From Ruegeria lacuscaerulensis ITI-1157 (GTDB taxonomy: Bacteria > Pseudomonadota > Alphaproteobacteria > Rhodobacterales > Rhodobacteraceae): 64,000 bases of DNA. The stretch is taken from contig GG704596.1 of assembly GCA_000161775.1 (NCBI GenBank), forward strand, positions 2,132,178 through 2,196,177. The letters run 5' to 3'. Under the pieces are notes generated by a model. The model ran no database searches. It was not told the origin of the DNA and worked only from the letters and a program-made list of their open reading frames with translations. The position numbers and the translations under genes were made by a program. Each line of letters begins with the position of its first letter. Position 1 is the first letter of the stretch. Positions 1 through 8,739 of the stretch are shown here, one piece after another.

Positions 1-2
1 GA

Positions 3-653
3 GCCATGGTGATCGAACGCGGCGGGGCGGCGGTGGACTGCCCGGTTTCGGGCGGGTGCCACCGGGCGGCGACGGGCAATATCTCGATCTTCGCGGGCTG
101 CGACCGGGCCACGTTCGAGCGCATTCTGCCGTTCCTGACGACGATGGGCCGGCGCATTCTGCATACCGGCGATCTGGGCACGGCCTCGGTTCTGAAGGTG
201 CTGACCAACTATCTGGCCACCGCCAACCTGATCACCTGCGCCGAGGCGCTGGTGACCGCAAAGGCCGCCGGGATGGACCTGAACACCACCTACGAGGCGA
301 TCAAGATCTCGTCTGGCACGTCCTTCGTGCATGAAACCGAAAGCCAGGTGATCCTGAACGGTTCGCGCGATATTTCCTTCACCATGGACCTGGTGAAAAA
401 GGATATCGGCCTGTTCCAGGAGGTCGCCGACCGCGCCGGCGTGCCGTTGGAGATGAATCCGTTGATGATCAAGATCTTCGACGACGCCATCGCCCGCTAT
501 GGTGAGCGCGAGCTGTCGCCCAACGTCATTCGACGGCTCGAGGATGCAACCGGGCTGAGCATTACCGCGCCCGGTTTTCCGGCCGAGATGCAGGACGATG
601 AACCGGAAGAGCCGGGATACGAGGTGATTCCGCAAGGCCGGCGCGCGGTCTGA
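3..653 (+). CDS. 3-hydroxyisobutyrate dehydrogenase-like NAD(P) oxidoreductase, C-terminal part
   Basis: The 5' end lies outside the window; the frame is open to the first base, so the ATG at 6 is internal. The visible 216 residues begin in the DCPVSGG segment that closes the Rossmann domain. They continue through NISIFAGC and the catalytic-lysine region KVLTNYLA (Lys followed four residues later by Asn) of the beta-hydroxyacid dehydrogenase family. Full members have about 290-330 residues, so roughly the first third is missing. It would oxidise a 3-hydroxy acid with NAD(P). The substrate cannot be told; the C-terminal tail after about residue 180 is longer than in the valine-pathway enzyme. 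Confidence 0.85.
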   Translation, partial: AMVIERGGAAVDCPVSGGCHRAATGNISIFAGCDRATFERILPFLTTMGRRILHTGDLGTASVLKVLTNYLATANLITCAEALVTAKAAGMDLNTTYEAIKISSGTSFVHETESQVILNGSRDISFTMDLVKKDIGLFQEVADRAGVPLEMNPLMIKIFDDAIARYGERELSPNVIRRLEDATGLSITAPGFPAEMQDDEPEEPGYEVIPQGRRAV

Positions 654-869
654 AGCGGTCATCAGGTCCTGAAATCTCGGCCCGAAACTCTGTGATGCCA
701 TGTGGGTTTTGATACCGGGGGCGTGCCTTCTCGCGCAGACATCCAAGCCGCGTGATGACCGCGGCAGATGGACCTGTCAGGGTTCGCAGTTGCTCCGATT
801 TCTTGCTGGAGCGGCCTTTCTTCTGAAAGCCAAGGGGCTCTACATCTTGGTCCAGAGTTTCGACCTCAC

Positions 870-1540
870 GGATTTTTTTGAACCCGTTGATCGTTTCGAA
901 GACCGCCACCGCAGCCTGTCGCCGGGTTTCCCATGGCCTTTGCCAGATCAACTCGGCCTGTTGGTTTTCAAGATGGCTTCGACGACCGAGTGGAAGGGCG
1001 TCAGGCTTGGTCTGATGGACACCCCAGCGAACGGGGTTGAGAGTGGGTTTGTGGCTGTCCCGATCTGTGTCGTGTTTACAACCCTTTGGCGGTTGCCTGC
1101 ATGCGACGGCCATCTTCATCGTTCGGATCCTCGCCAAGTTCCGCCTCATGCGAGTGTTGCACCACTGCCCGACATTCATTTCGTGCGCAGCAATGCCATG
1201 AGAGAGGGTCAGACGATCCCCGGGCGTAACCGCAGATCGAGAATGACAGCCAGTCACAGCCATCCGCCACCGGTCCCTGCAAAGCTGAATTCACCCGCTC
1301 CATTTTGGTCGGGCCGATCCGGATGGAAGTTGCGCTTCAACGGGTTCGGCGTGGTTGCTGCCTGTCGAGAACTTGTTTCTCTTCGATTTTGTCTTCGATC
1401 GCTCGGCCAACCCACCGATGGCCAGCGTCCGGGACGAGCGCCTTATGGTCTTTGGTCATTCGGGGCTGCCGTAGCCGCCCAAACCGAGCTGGGACTGTTC
1501 CTTGATGTATGCCGGACCGATTCAGCCTGTACGCCGCCAT
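870..1540 (-). pseudogene. Decayed IS3-family transposase (OrfB)
   Basis: Read on the minus strand, pieces of an IS3 OrfB integrase appear in order but in different frames and broken by stops. They are AYIKEQ..GGYGSP near 1500-1460, then TKDHKAL..DAGHRWVGR, then GGWL-stop-LAVILDL near 1262-1225, then ACRQPPKGCKHDTDRDSH near 1107-1051 (second catalytic Asp region), and QAELIWQRPWETRRQA with VFETINGF near 963-880. The block holding the catalytic Glu (normally GNCYDNAAVE) is not recognisable. At least three frameshifts and several stops make it inactive. No terminal inverted repeats or OrfA were recognised. The open frame on the opposite strand (700-1674) is a by-product of this decay. Confidence 0.75.
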
Positions 1541-1861
1541 CGGCTTGCCGGTCGGCTGCACGAGGGCCGCGGGCGCTGACGTCCATAACGTCACACATCC
1601 AGTTGGGGGCAAAAGGCGACACGACGTTCTTCAATGACCTGGAGTCTCGTGGTTTTTGCTGTGCGAGGAACTGAGTTGCGTTCCCCGACGTCTTTTCTGG
1701 TCCGGCTTCCATTCAAGATCTCCCTCTCCCGACCAGGAACGCGGCTCTGTCGTTGAAACCGTTCATTTCCTTTGATGCAATGGCTGCTATCCAAGGAACG
1801 TCATCGAACCGAGACAGGTCCGCGCCGGTCTTCACGCGACCGAGCATGGGATGCAACGGGT
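1541..1861. other. Gene-free stretch upstream of the decayed transposase
   Basis: Between the recognisable start of the IS3 remnant and the mscS stop codon no frame gives a family I recognise. It may hold the rest of the element (OrfA and the N-terminus of OrfB) in a form too decayed to read. No terminator or inverted repeat was found here. Confidence 0.4.
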
Positions 1862-2797
1862 TCACTCCGCTGCCAGTGACTTTTCCGAAACGGCTGTCTT
1901 TCCCTCGATCACGAGCGTTCGGGTCGGGAACGGGATATCGATATCGGCGGCGTCCAGCGCCTCTTTGACCTTGCGCTTCATGTCTGCCTGATACTGGAAA
2001 TAGTCCGAAGACTTGCACCAGACGCGGACAAGAAAATCGACGCTGCTGCTGCCAAGATTGTTCACCTGAATGAACGGTTCGGGGTCGGCGAGCGAACGGG
2101 CGTCCGACATGATCGTGTCGCGAATGACACGCTCGGCCTCTGCCAGGTTGACGCCGTATCCAACGCCAAACGTCCACTCGGCCCGACGGGTCTCGTAGAC
2201 CGAATAGTTCTTGATCGTGTTGCCCCACACCTCGGCATTGGGAACGATGACCTTGACGTTCCCCATATCCGCAATTTCGATGTAGTTTAGATTGATGTCT
2301 TTGACGGTTCCGAGCACGCCATTCACGTCGACGAAATCGCCGATCTTGAGCGGTCGGAACAGGATGATCATCACGCCGGCCGCAACGTTGGACAATGTGC
2401 CCTGCAGCGCAAGGCCGATCGCCAAACCCGCGGCACCGATCAGCGCGATGATCGACGTCGTCTGCACCCCGAACGTGTTCAGAATGAACAGCGCGGTAAA
2501 CGCCAGGATCGTATAGCGCGCCAGATTGCCGAGAAAGTTGAACAGCGTATCGTCGAGGCGTGCAGATTTTTCACCGACGCCCCGGATCTTCCGGCTGACA
2601 TATCTTGAAATCACAAGCCCAAGAACCAAGAGGATCAGCGCGGCGATCGTGTTCGCGACGAGGCCAAGGAGGGCCTCGAGCGTCAGCAGATCGCTCAGCG
2701 ATTTCCCGTCATAAAGCTCGGTATTCAGAACTTGCGACAGTTCGGCCCAAACGGTGTTCGTCACGGTCTCTGCGGTCTGTACAATCTCGTTTTCCAT
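1862..2797 (-). CDS. Small-conductance mechanosensitive channel (MscS family)
   Basis: 311 residues, the usual length of an MscS subunit. N-terminal membrane segments (about residues 45-70 and 90-115) are followed by the pore helix AALIGAAGLAIGLALQGTLSN with its Gly/Ala packing pattern. Then comes the beta domain with FRPLKIGDFVDVNG and VPNAEVWGNTIKNYS. It releases solutes on hypo-osmotic shock through the inner membrane. It lies 58 bases after phyR on the same strand with no promoter-like GGAAC element in the gap, so it is probably co-transcribed with phyR and thereby under EcfG. Confidence 0.93.
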   Translation of the reverse strand: MENEIVQTAETVTNTVWAELSQVLNTELYDGKSLSDLLTLEALLGLVANTIAALILLVLGLVISRYVSRKIRGVGEKSARLDDTLFNFLGNLARYTILAFTALFILNTFGVQTTSIIALIGAAGLAIGLALQGTLSNVAAGVMIILFRPLKIGDFVDVNGVLGTVKDINLNYIEIADMGNVKVIVPNAEVWGNTIKNYSVYETRRAEWTFGVGYGVNLAEAERVIRDTIMSDARSLADPEPFIQVNNLGSSSVDFLVRVWCKSSDYFQYQADMKRKVKEALDAADIDIPFPTRTLVIEGKTAVSEKSLAAE

Positions 2798-2855
2798 GGT
2801 GTTCCTCGTGTTTCATCGCCTGAGTTTTCGTGTCTTGCAGCGCGGCCCTGCCGCG

Positions 2856-3671
2856 TCAGACCTCGATCACGGCGCTAGAGGCAAAGAACATGGCCTGGCT
2901 GACGGCCGATTTGACCTGTTCTTCGGTGTAGGGTTTGGAAATCAGAAAGGCCGGCTCGGGCCCTTTGCCCGTTAGAAGGCGCTCGGGGAAGGCGGTGATG
3001 AAAATGACGGGGCAATCGCCGTGCTGGGCAATGATGCGGTTCACTGCATCGATCCCGCTGGATTTGTCCGCCAGTTGAATATCGGACAGGATCAGGTCGA
3101 ACGGCTCGCGCGCGGCTAGGTCAATGGCGGCGGTCTCGGTGCGTGCGACCCCGGTGACCCGGTGGCCCAGGTCGGTCACCATCGTTTCAAGATCCATCGC
3201 GATGATTGCTTCGTCTTCGATGATCAATATCCGGCCGGATGTGTGGCGGGCCATTTCCTCGTAGGCGATTTCGATCAGCTTCTGAGCCTCGGCGGGTTCT
3301 ATCTGCATGATTGCGGCGATATCGCTGACCGAGAACTCTTCGACCGTGCGCAGCAGCAAGGCCTCGCGCGTGTTCGGCGTCAGGCGTGCCAGTTGGGCGT
3401 GAGCGCGCGATTGAATGTCGGAACTGTCGCCATCGGTGTCAACGGGCATTCCCGACGTTGACCAGATACCGTGAAAAACACGAAACAAGGCGACCCGCGG
3501 CGCAAGATCGGCGTCGAACTGGGCGGGATCTGCCAGGATCGCCTCAAGCGATGCTGCGGCGTAGGCGTCGCCACTGTCCTGGGAGCCGGTGAGGGCACGG
3601 GCATAACGGCGCAGAAACGGCAAGAGCGGGCCAATTTGATCTGCGACGGAAACTCCGGTCAGTTCGGTCAT
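2856..3671 (-). CDS. phyR: Anti-anti-sigma response regulator PhyR
   Basis: 271 residues: a sigma-like domain (about residues 10-140, with region 2/4-like helices but used as a sigma mimic) joined to a C-terminal receiver (about 147-265). The receiver starts ILIIEDE, has the phospho-acceptor Asp at about residue 197 (LILSDIQL) and the lysine in FLISKPYTE. When phosphorylated, PhyR of this family binds NepR and frees EcfG. It is divergent from nepR-ecfG, as in most alphaproteobacteria. Its own EcfG-type promoter overlaps that of nepR. Confidence 0.96.
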   Translation of the reverse strand: MTELTGVSVADQIGPLLPFLRRYARALTGSQDSGDAYAAASLEAILADPAQFDADLAPRVALFRVFHGIWSTSGMPVDTDGDSSDIQSRAHAQLARLTPNTREALLLRTVEEFSVSDIAAIMQIEPAEAQKLIEIAYEEMARHTSGRILIIEDEAIIAMDLETMVTDLGHRVTGVARTETAAIDLAAREPFDLILSDIQLADKSSGIDAVNRIIAQHGDCPVIFITAFPERLLTGKGPEPAFLISKPYTEEQVKSAVSQAMFFASSAVIEV

Positions 3672-3703
3672 CTATGTTTTCCTCATTTTTTTCACTAAAC
3701 TCG

Positions 3704-3728
3704 GGAACCAAACGCATACTGGGGCGTT
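3704..3728 (+). promoter_or_regulatory. EcfG-type promoter of nepR-ecfG
   Basis: GGAAC (3704-3708), 16-base spacer, CGTT (3725-3728). The ATG at 3729 directly follows the -10 element and would lie before the transcript start, so nepR must start further in. Confidence 0.83.
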
Positions 3729-3736
3729 ATGGTTCC
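3711..3736 (-). promoter_or_regulatory. EcfG-type promoter of phyR
   Basis: On the minus strand GGAAC (3736-3732) and CGTT (3714-3711) are separated by 17 bases, the known EcfG consensus. The phyR start codon is at 3671, about 40 bases downstream. It overlaps the oppositely directed nepR promoter. Confidence 0.82.
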
Positions 3737-3764
3737 AGCAAAAGTGAAAATTTCTGATGATGCC

Positions 3765-3953
3765 ATGACAAAACCACAGCCCAGCCGAGAACATCGGCAA
3801 GAAATAGAAAAGCGGATCGACGAAAACCTCAAGCGGGCTTTCGATAAGGTTGCCAGTGAACCCGTTCCGGATCGGTTCGTCGATCTTCTTGAAAAACTGC
3901 GCAACCAGACCAGTGTTACCAAAACGGGTGACGCGGGAGGCTCGGATGGTTGA
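3765..3953 (+). CDS. nepR: Anti-sigma factor NepR
   Basis: Small helical anti-sigma factor (62 residues from this start). It holds the NepR core: IEKRIDENLKRAFDKV followed by VPDRFVDLLEKLR, two amphipathic helices that clamp EcfG. The in-frame ATG at 3729 is rejected because it sits right after the -10 of the EcfG promoter; the ATG at 3765 lies about 30 bases after the likely transcript start. The 3' end overlaps the ecfG start by 8 bases, which indicates translational coupling. Confidence 0.9.
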   Translation: MTKPQPSREHRQEIEKRIDENLKRAFDKVASEPVPDRFVDLLEKLRNQTSVTKTGDAGGSDG

Positions 3954-4491
3954 TCCCAGAGAAGAGCTTGTCGAACATATCGGCGCGATGCGTGCCTTTG
4001 CAATCAGCCTGTGCCGAAACGGCGCCACGGCCGATGACATCGTGCAGGACGCATTGATCAAAGCGTGGAGTAACATCGACTCGTTCCAGGAAGGCACCAA
4101 CATGCGGGCCTGGTTGTTCACCATCGTCCGGAACACCTATTTTTCCCTGCACCGCAAGCGCAAGCGCGAGGTCGAGGATGTGGACGGTGCGATGGCCGAA
4201 AGCCTGTCGCAAAAGCCCGACCATGACGGACGCTTGGCCTTGAAGGATTTTGCGGTTGCTTTTGATCAGTTGACGGATGAGCAGCGCGAAGCGTTGGTGC
4301 TGGTCGGTGCACAAGGGTTTTCCTATGAGGAAGCGGCCGAGATGTGCGGCGTCGCCCTTGGAACGATAAAAAGCCGGGTGAACCGGGCCCGCGCGCAACT
4401 GGCCGAACTGATGGATTTGGAAGATGACGAACCCATCGAATTGACTGACGCGGTAACGGCGGCAATCGTTCAGACGCAACCGGCGGCCTGA
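3946..4491 (+). CDS. ecfG: ECF sigma factor EcfG (general stress response)
   Basis: 181 residues with region 2 (about 10-75, including DDIVQDALIKAWSNIDSF and MRAWLFTIVRNTYFS) and region 4 (about 115-165, DEQREALVLV..FSYEEAAEMCGVALGTIKSRVNRAR). The ATG at 3946 has a GGGAGG Shine-Dalgarno at 3934-3940; a longer frame upstream only re-reads nepR in another frame. It directs RNA polymerase to GGAAC-N16/17-CGTT promoters, ten of which are seen in this window. It is in an operon with nepR and the kinase. Confidence 0.95.
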   Translation: MVDPREELVEHIGAMRAFAISLCRNGATADDIVQDALIKAWSNIDSFQEGTNMRAWLFTIVRNTYFSLHRKRKREVEDVDGAMAESLSQKPDHDGRLALKDFAVAFDQLTDEQREALVLVGAQGFSYEEAAEMCGVALGTIKSRVNRARAQLAELMDLEDDEPIELTDAVTAAIVQTQPAA

Positions 4492-4497
4492 CGATCG

Positions 4498-6258
4498 ATG
4501 GATGCGAAGCCGCGCAGCCTGACCGTTTATCTTGCCGCGCTGGTCACCTTGGCGCTTCTGCCGTTAGGGCTGATTGCGGTATTGCAGACACGCGCTGTTA
4601 TTGCCGAGGCCGACGAAAGATCGCGGGCCTCGGTGCTGGCGCGCACGATTGAGGCGGCCAGCCGGGAACGGGAGCTCTTGCAAAAAGCCGTTGGTGCAAG
4701 TTCGGGACTGACCGCCGCGCTTGCGGAGGGAAGCCTGGACAATGCTGCTTGTTCGGACCTCATGCGCCGGTTCGTCGAACGCCAGCCCGAGTTCGTATTT
4801 GCCGGATTTATCCAGCCAAACGGGATCATGGCCTGCTCGACCGTCGAACGGGCCATCGATTTGTCGGACGCGCCCGGTTTCGGGCAGATCTCGGAAAATC
4901 CGCAGCTTACGTTTTCTGTCAATCGTGCCGGCGCGGCGACCGGGCAATCGGTGATCATCGTGACCCAGCCGGTCCTGAACAGGACCGAGCTTTTGGGGTT
5001 TGTTTCCATCTCGATACCTCATGCGCTGGCGCGGACGCACCTGGATGTTGGCAACATCGGCAGCGACGTCGTCATCGCCCTGTTCGACGCGACCGGAGAA
5101 GTGCTGTCGTCAAATGTGGGCTTGGATGAGGTCCAGCAATTCCTGCCGCCCGCGCAGGAACATCTGTTGGTACTGTCCAGTTCCGGCAAGACCTTTTCCG
5201 CCAAGACGGTTGGCGGCGAGGATCGGGTTTTTGCAGTTGCCACCATCATTCCGGGCGAAGTTGCCGTGATCGGCAGTTGGCCGCGCGAGGCGGCTCTGGC
5301 CTCTGTTGGTGCTGGCAGTACGGCCCTGACCATTGCGTTTCCCATCCTGATGTGGGTGACCGGACTGGGAGTTGCCCTGTGGGGCCTGCATCGGTTGGTG
5401 ATCCGGCATCTCGACAGCTTGCGTTCGGCCGTGCGTCGCTTTGCGTTGGGCGAGCGCGACCCGATTGACAGCCTGGAGGGCGCGCCGCAGGAGTTCCAGC
5501 AAATCCAGACTGCATTCAACCGCATGGTCTTGTTGATCCGCGAGGCTGAGGCGCAGCACGAGCGCGATCTTATCGAAAAAACGCTGTTGTTGCGCGAGGT
5601 GCACCATCGCGTCAAAAACAACCTGCAACTGATCGCTTCGATCATGAACATGCATCTGCGCAAGGCCGAAACCCCCGAGGCCCGGCGCTTGCTGGAACAG
5701 TTGCAGCGGCGGGTTCGCGGTCTGGCCATGGTGCACCAGACCCTGAACCAAAACTCGCAGATGACGACGATCAACACCGAGGCTCTGATCGGGCATTTGG
5801 TGGCCGAACTGGCGCATCGGCCGCCAATTCTGGGTCAGGTGGTCGAAGTCGACTGCCGGATCGCGCCGGTCGAACTGGGGCAGGATCAGGCCGTCACGCT
5901 GTCGATGCTGGTGGCCGAGGCGCTGACGAACGCGGTCAAATACGTAGGCGTTCCGCAGGACGGACCGCCGACAATCTCGGTGGAATTGACCCGACCCGAG
6001 GAGAACACCTTGCATCTGAAAATCTCCAACACGCGCGGGCAGACGGACGACGGTGCGGATCTGTTCCACAGCGGCGGGATTGGACAGCGGCTGATGCAGG
6101 CCTTCCTCCGCCAATTGGACGGTTCCGAAACCATAACCGAGACGTCATCGCATTATGTGTATGAGGTGACGTTCGAAATCGTCGAAATAGAAGGCGATAG
6201 CGAACCACAGACCATTGCTGATGAGAGAGGCGGTGATGCCCGTGCCGCAGCAGAATGA
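4498..6258 (+). CDS. Membrane sensor histidine kinase (HisKA_2/HWE type), probable PhyR kinase
   Basis: 586 residues. One membrane helix near residues 10-30, a periplasmic sensor region to about 265, a second membrane helix about 270-300, a HAMP-like linker, then the dimerisation/phosphotransfer box LLREVHHRVKNNLQ (His 369/370). The ATPase domain has MLVAEALTNAVKYV and a C-terminal GGIGQRLM. The gene starts 6 bases after ecfG. This type of kinase, linked to ecfG, phosphorylates PhyR in related bacteria. The signal sensed is unknown. The end overlaps the next gene by 23 bases. Confidence 0.9.
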   Translation: MDAKPRSLTVYLAALVTLALLPLGLIAVLQTRAVIAEADERSRASVLARTIEAASRERELLQKAVGASSGLTAALAEGSLDNAACSDLMRRFVERQPEFVFAGFIQPNGIMACSTVERAIDLSDAPGFGQISENPQLTFSVNRAGAATGQSVIIVTQPVLNRTELLGFVSISIPHALARTHLDVGNIGSDVVIALFDATGEVLSSNVGLDEVQQFLPPAQEHLLVLSSSGKTFSAKTVGGEDRVFAVATIIPGEVAVIGSWPREAALASVGAGSTALTIAFPILMWVTGLGVALWGLHRLVIRHLDSLRSAVRRFALGERDPIDSLEGAPQEFQQIQTAFNRMVLLIREAEAQHERDLIEKTLLLREVHHRVKNNLQLIASIMNMHLRKAETPEARRLLEQLQRRVRGLAMVHQTLNQNSQMTTINTEALIGHLVAELAHRPPILGQVVEVDCRIAPVELGQDQAVTLSMLVAEALTNAVKYVGVPQDGPPTISVELTRPEENTLHLKISNTRGQTDDGADLFHSGGIGQRLMQAFLRQLDGSETITETSSHYVYEVTFEIVEIEGDSEPQTIADERGGDARAAAE

Positions 6259-7732
6259 CTTTGCGGTCCTGATCACGGCCGAGCAAGCCTGGCCCGCCTT
6301 GGAAAAAGCGGTTCTGGAGGCCCGGCAGCAGATCAAGGCAAGTTTTCGGATATTCGATTTCATGACGCCGCTGCGCAGTGACGCCGCGCGCCAGATCGGG
6401 GAGACCTGGTTTGACCTGATCGAACATGTCCTTCGCAAGGGTGTCTCGTTTCACTTGGTCATCAGCGATTTTGATCCGATCTTTGCGACCGAGTTGCACG
6501 AGCTGAGTTGGCGCACCAAACGGCAGGCAGTTGCGCTTGCGGAAATCCTTGGCCCAGAACTGGCTGCGCGCTTGACCGTTCGCGTGTCCATGCACCCCGC
6601 GCAGGCCGGCGCATTGCCTTGGGCCACGCTGTTACCCGCGGTTTTGCGAAAAAAGGCGCAGCGGTTGCAGGAGGTGTCCCGCGAACGACGCGAACGGCAG
6701 GCGGTACGGCTGGGGTCGGACATGTTGCCTCGGCTTCACACCGTGTCGCACCATCAGAAAGTCGCCGTGATCGACAATGAGGTCTGCTACATCGGCGGAT
6801 TGGACTTGAACGAACGGCGCTTCGACACACCGGATCACGACCGTTTGGCCAAGAACACCTGGTCAGACGTTCAATTGCTGGTCCGCGGACCCGAGGCCGC
6901 CGAGGCCGCGCGCCATATCGATCGGTTCGAACATGAAATCGCAACCGGAAAACCTGACCCCCGACCGACCCATCTACGGCGTACCCTGTCCAGCCCGCGC
7001 CGGTTTGCGTTCTGGCGGCTGTCGCCAAATACCATCGCGCATGAAATCGAGGATGAACACATCGCCGCCTTTCAAGCCGCGCGGCAACTTTTGCACATCG
7101 AGACCCAGTATTTCAGATCAACCCGACTGGCCGAGGCCTTGGCTGAGGCGGGCCATTCCAATCAGGATCTGAAACTGGTGCTTGTTCTGCCAGCCTTGCC
7201 CGAGGAAGTGGCCTTTGGCGGGCATGACGGACTGGATGCGCAATATGGTTTGGACCTGCAGGCCAAATGCCTGGAGATCATCCAGCAGGGGTTCCAAAAC
7301 CGGGTTTCGGTGTCGACCCCAGTTCAACCGATTTCGGCCAGCGGGGCCGAGGACAATGCCGAGGTTCTGAGCGGCTCTCCGATCATTCATGTCCACAACA
7401 AGGTGCTGGTGGTGGATGACAACCATGCTCTGGTCGGGTCTGCCAATCTCAACGGTCGGTCGCTGCGCTGGGATACCGAGGTCGCCCTGCGGGTCACCGA
7501 CCGGAAGCGGGTGGCGGTTTTGCGCCAGGCCCTGGTGGACCATTGGTGGTTCTCGAACGAAACGGGCAAAAATATTGACCCGGACCAGATGTTCGCGTGG
7601 TGGCGTCGCGAGGTTCAGGCCAACGGCCTACGTCGCCCCGAAGCGCGCAGCGGGTTTCTGGTTCCGCATGATGCAGACGCCGCGCGCGATATGCGGCAAC
7701 CGTTGCCGGGGGTCACTGAAAACATCGTCTAG
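6236..7732 (+). CDS. Phospholipase D-like protein with two HKD motifs
   Basis: About 498 residues with two intact HKD motifs: HHQKVAVIDNEVCYIGGLD (about residue 170) and HVHNKVLVVDD with GSANLNGRS (about residue 385). This is the layout of cardiolipin synthase and bacterial PLDs, but there are no N-terminal membrane helices. The start at 6236 is preferred over 6215 or 6221 because of GAGAGAGGCGG just upstream. It overlaps the kinase gene and so belongs to the stress operon. It may act on membrane phospholipids, but the substrate is not known. Its end overlaps the convergent permease gene by 4 bases. Confidence 0.85.
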   Translation: MPVPQQNDFAVLITAEQAWPALEKAVLEARQQIKASFRIFDFMTPLRSDAARQIGETWFDLIEHVLRKGVSFHLVISDFDPIFATELHELSWRTKRQAVALAEILGPELAARLTVRVSMHPAQAGALPWATLLPAVLRKKAQRLQEVSRERRERQAVRLGSDMLPRLHTVSHHQKVAVIDNEVCYIGGLDLNERRFDTPDHDRLAKNTWSDVQLLVRGPEAAEAARHIDRFEHEIATGKPDPRPTHLRRTLSSPRRFAFWRLSPNTIAHEIEDEHIAAFQAARQLLHIETQYFRSTRLAEALAEAGHSNQDLKLVLVLPALPEEVAFGGHDGLDAQYGLDLQAKCLEIIQQGFQNRVSVSTPVQPISASGAEDNAEVLSGSPIIHVHNKVLVVDDNHALVGSANLNGRSLRWDTEVALRVTDRKRVAVLRQALVDHWWFSNETGKNIDPDQMFAWWRREVQANGLRRPEARSGFLVPHDADAARDMRQPLPGVTENIV

Positions 7733-8730
7733 GTGTTTTCGATCGGGCTCATAACCTCGGGGTTCATCAACACGCCGAACCACAGCAGGATCGGAAGCGC
7801 GACGATGGCACCGACCGGCCCCCAGAGCCACAGCCCGAAGATGATGGCGATGAATACGACCAGCGGGTTCATCTGCAGACGCTGGCCGACAAAGGCCGGT
7901 GTCACGAATTGCGCCTCGGACAGATTGATCGCAAGGAAAACCAGCGGAGGCAACAGGGCTGCTGCACCGCCAAACTGAGTCAAACCGGCGATCAGAAGGC
8001 CGGTCAGGATCATTAGGGGCCCCAGATACAGCACGAAGTTCAGGAGGCCCGCAGCCAGGCCCCAGATCACCGCGTCGTTGATGCCGATCAGTCCCAAGGC
8101 GGTGGCCGTCACAGCGCCAAGGCCGACATTGACCAACGTCACGGCGGCGAAATAGCGATAGACCGCGCGATCAGCCTGGTACAGCCGCTCTTGCAACGGT
8201 CCGGCAGCCGCATAGAGGTCGGGTCGTGTCAAAACGAAAAAAAACAATGTGCCGATTAAGATCAGAATCTTTGAACCAAAGTTCGGTGCCAGCCACAATG
8301 CATCCATGACCGAGGGAAGGGCGGATTCCGTTTCCGCAGCCCCATCTGCGCCGACGGTTTCCTCGATTTCGCGGCCGAGGGTTTCGATCCCTCGGATGAA
8401 CTCTGACATCGCAGCGACCCACGCGCGGAGTTCGCGCTTGATGGCGGGGAGCTGTTCGACCAGCGCGGAAATCAATGGCTCCAACAGCAGGAAAGCCGTG
8501 ACGATGACCGTGCTGGTGACGAACAGCAGCGCCGAGGCGGATACTACCCGTGGGCAGCCCGCCCGTTCGAGCTTGTCGGCGAGAGGGGCCACCACGACTC
8601 CCAGCACCAGTGCCAATGTGATGGGTGCGACGATGGCCCGGGCCAGGTAAAGGGCTGCAATGAGGGCGAGCCCAGTGAGGATCGCCACCATTGCGCGCAG
8701 GGCCGAAGGAGAGCTGAGAGCAGACGCCAT
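7729..8730 (-). CDS. AI-2E family transporter (permease)
   Basis: 333 residues with about eight membrane helices in the AI-2E/PerM pattern. There is an N-terminal pair of hydrophobic helices, a soluble stretch around residues 95-150, and then five to six close helices ending GLWLWGPVGAIVALPILLWFG, the family's hallmark C-terminal motif. The substrate is not predictable; members export small molecules or sodium. It is the last gene of a four-gene stress operon starting at 10394, 9 bases after the DUF3618 gene. Confidence 0.9.
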   Translation of the reverse strand: MASALSSPSALRAMVAILTGLALIAALYLARAIVAPITLALVLGVVVAPLADKLERAGCPRVVSASALLFVTSTVIVTAFLLLEPLISALVEQLPAIKRELRAWVAAMSEFIRGIETLGREIEETVGADGAAETESALPSVMDALWLAPNFGSKILILIGTLFFFVLTRPDLYAAAGPLQERLYQADRAVYRYFAAVTLVNVGLGAVTATALGLIGINDAVIWGLAAGLLNFVLYLGPLMILTGLLIAGLTQFGGAAALLPPLVFLAINLSEAQFVTPAFVGQRLQMNPLVVFIAIIFGLWLWGPVGAIVALPILLWFGVLMNPEVMSPIENT

Positions 8731-8739
8731 GACTGCAGA

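Noticed and set aside
562..1263. 233-codon minus-strand frame as an intact gene
   Set aside because: Only about 60 residues match the IS3 C-terminus; the rest is out-of-frame decay and overlaps the dehydrogenase gene.
700..1674. 324-codon open frame on the plus strand
   Set aside because: It lies opposite the decayed IS3 transposase and matches no family; the minus-strand fragments explain the region.
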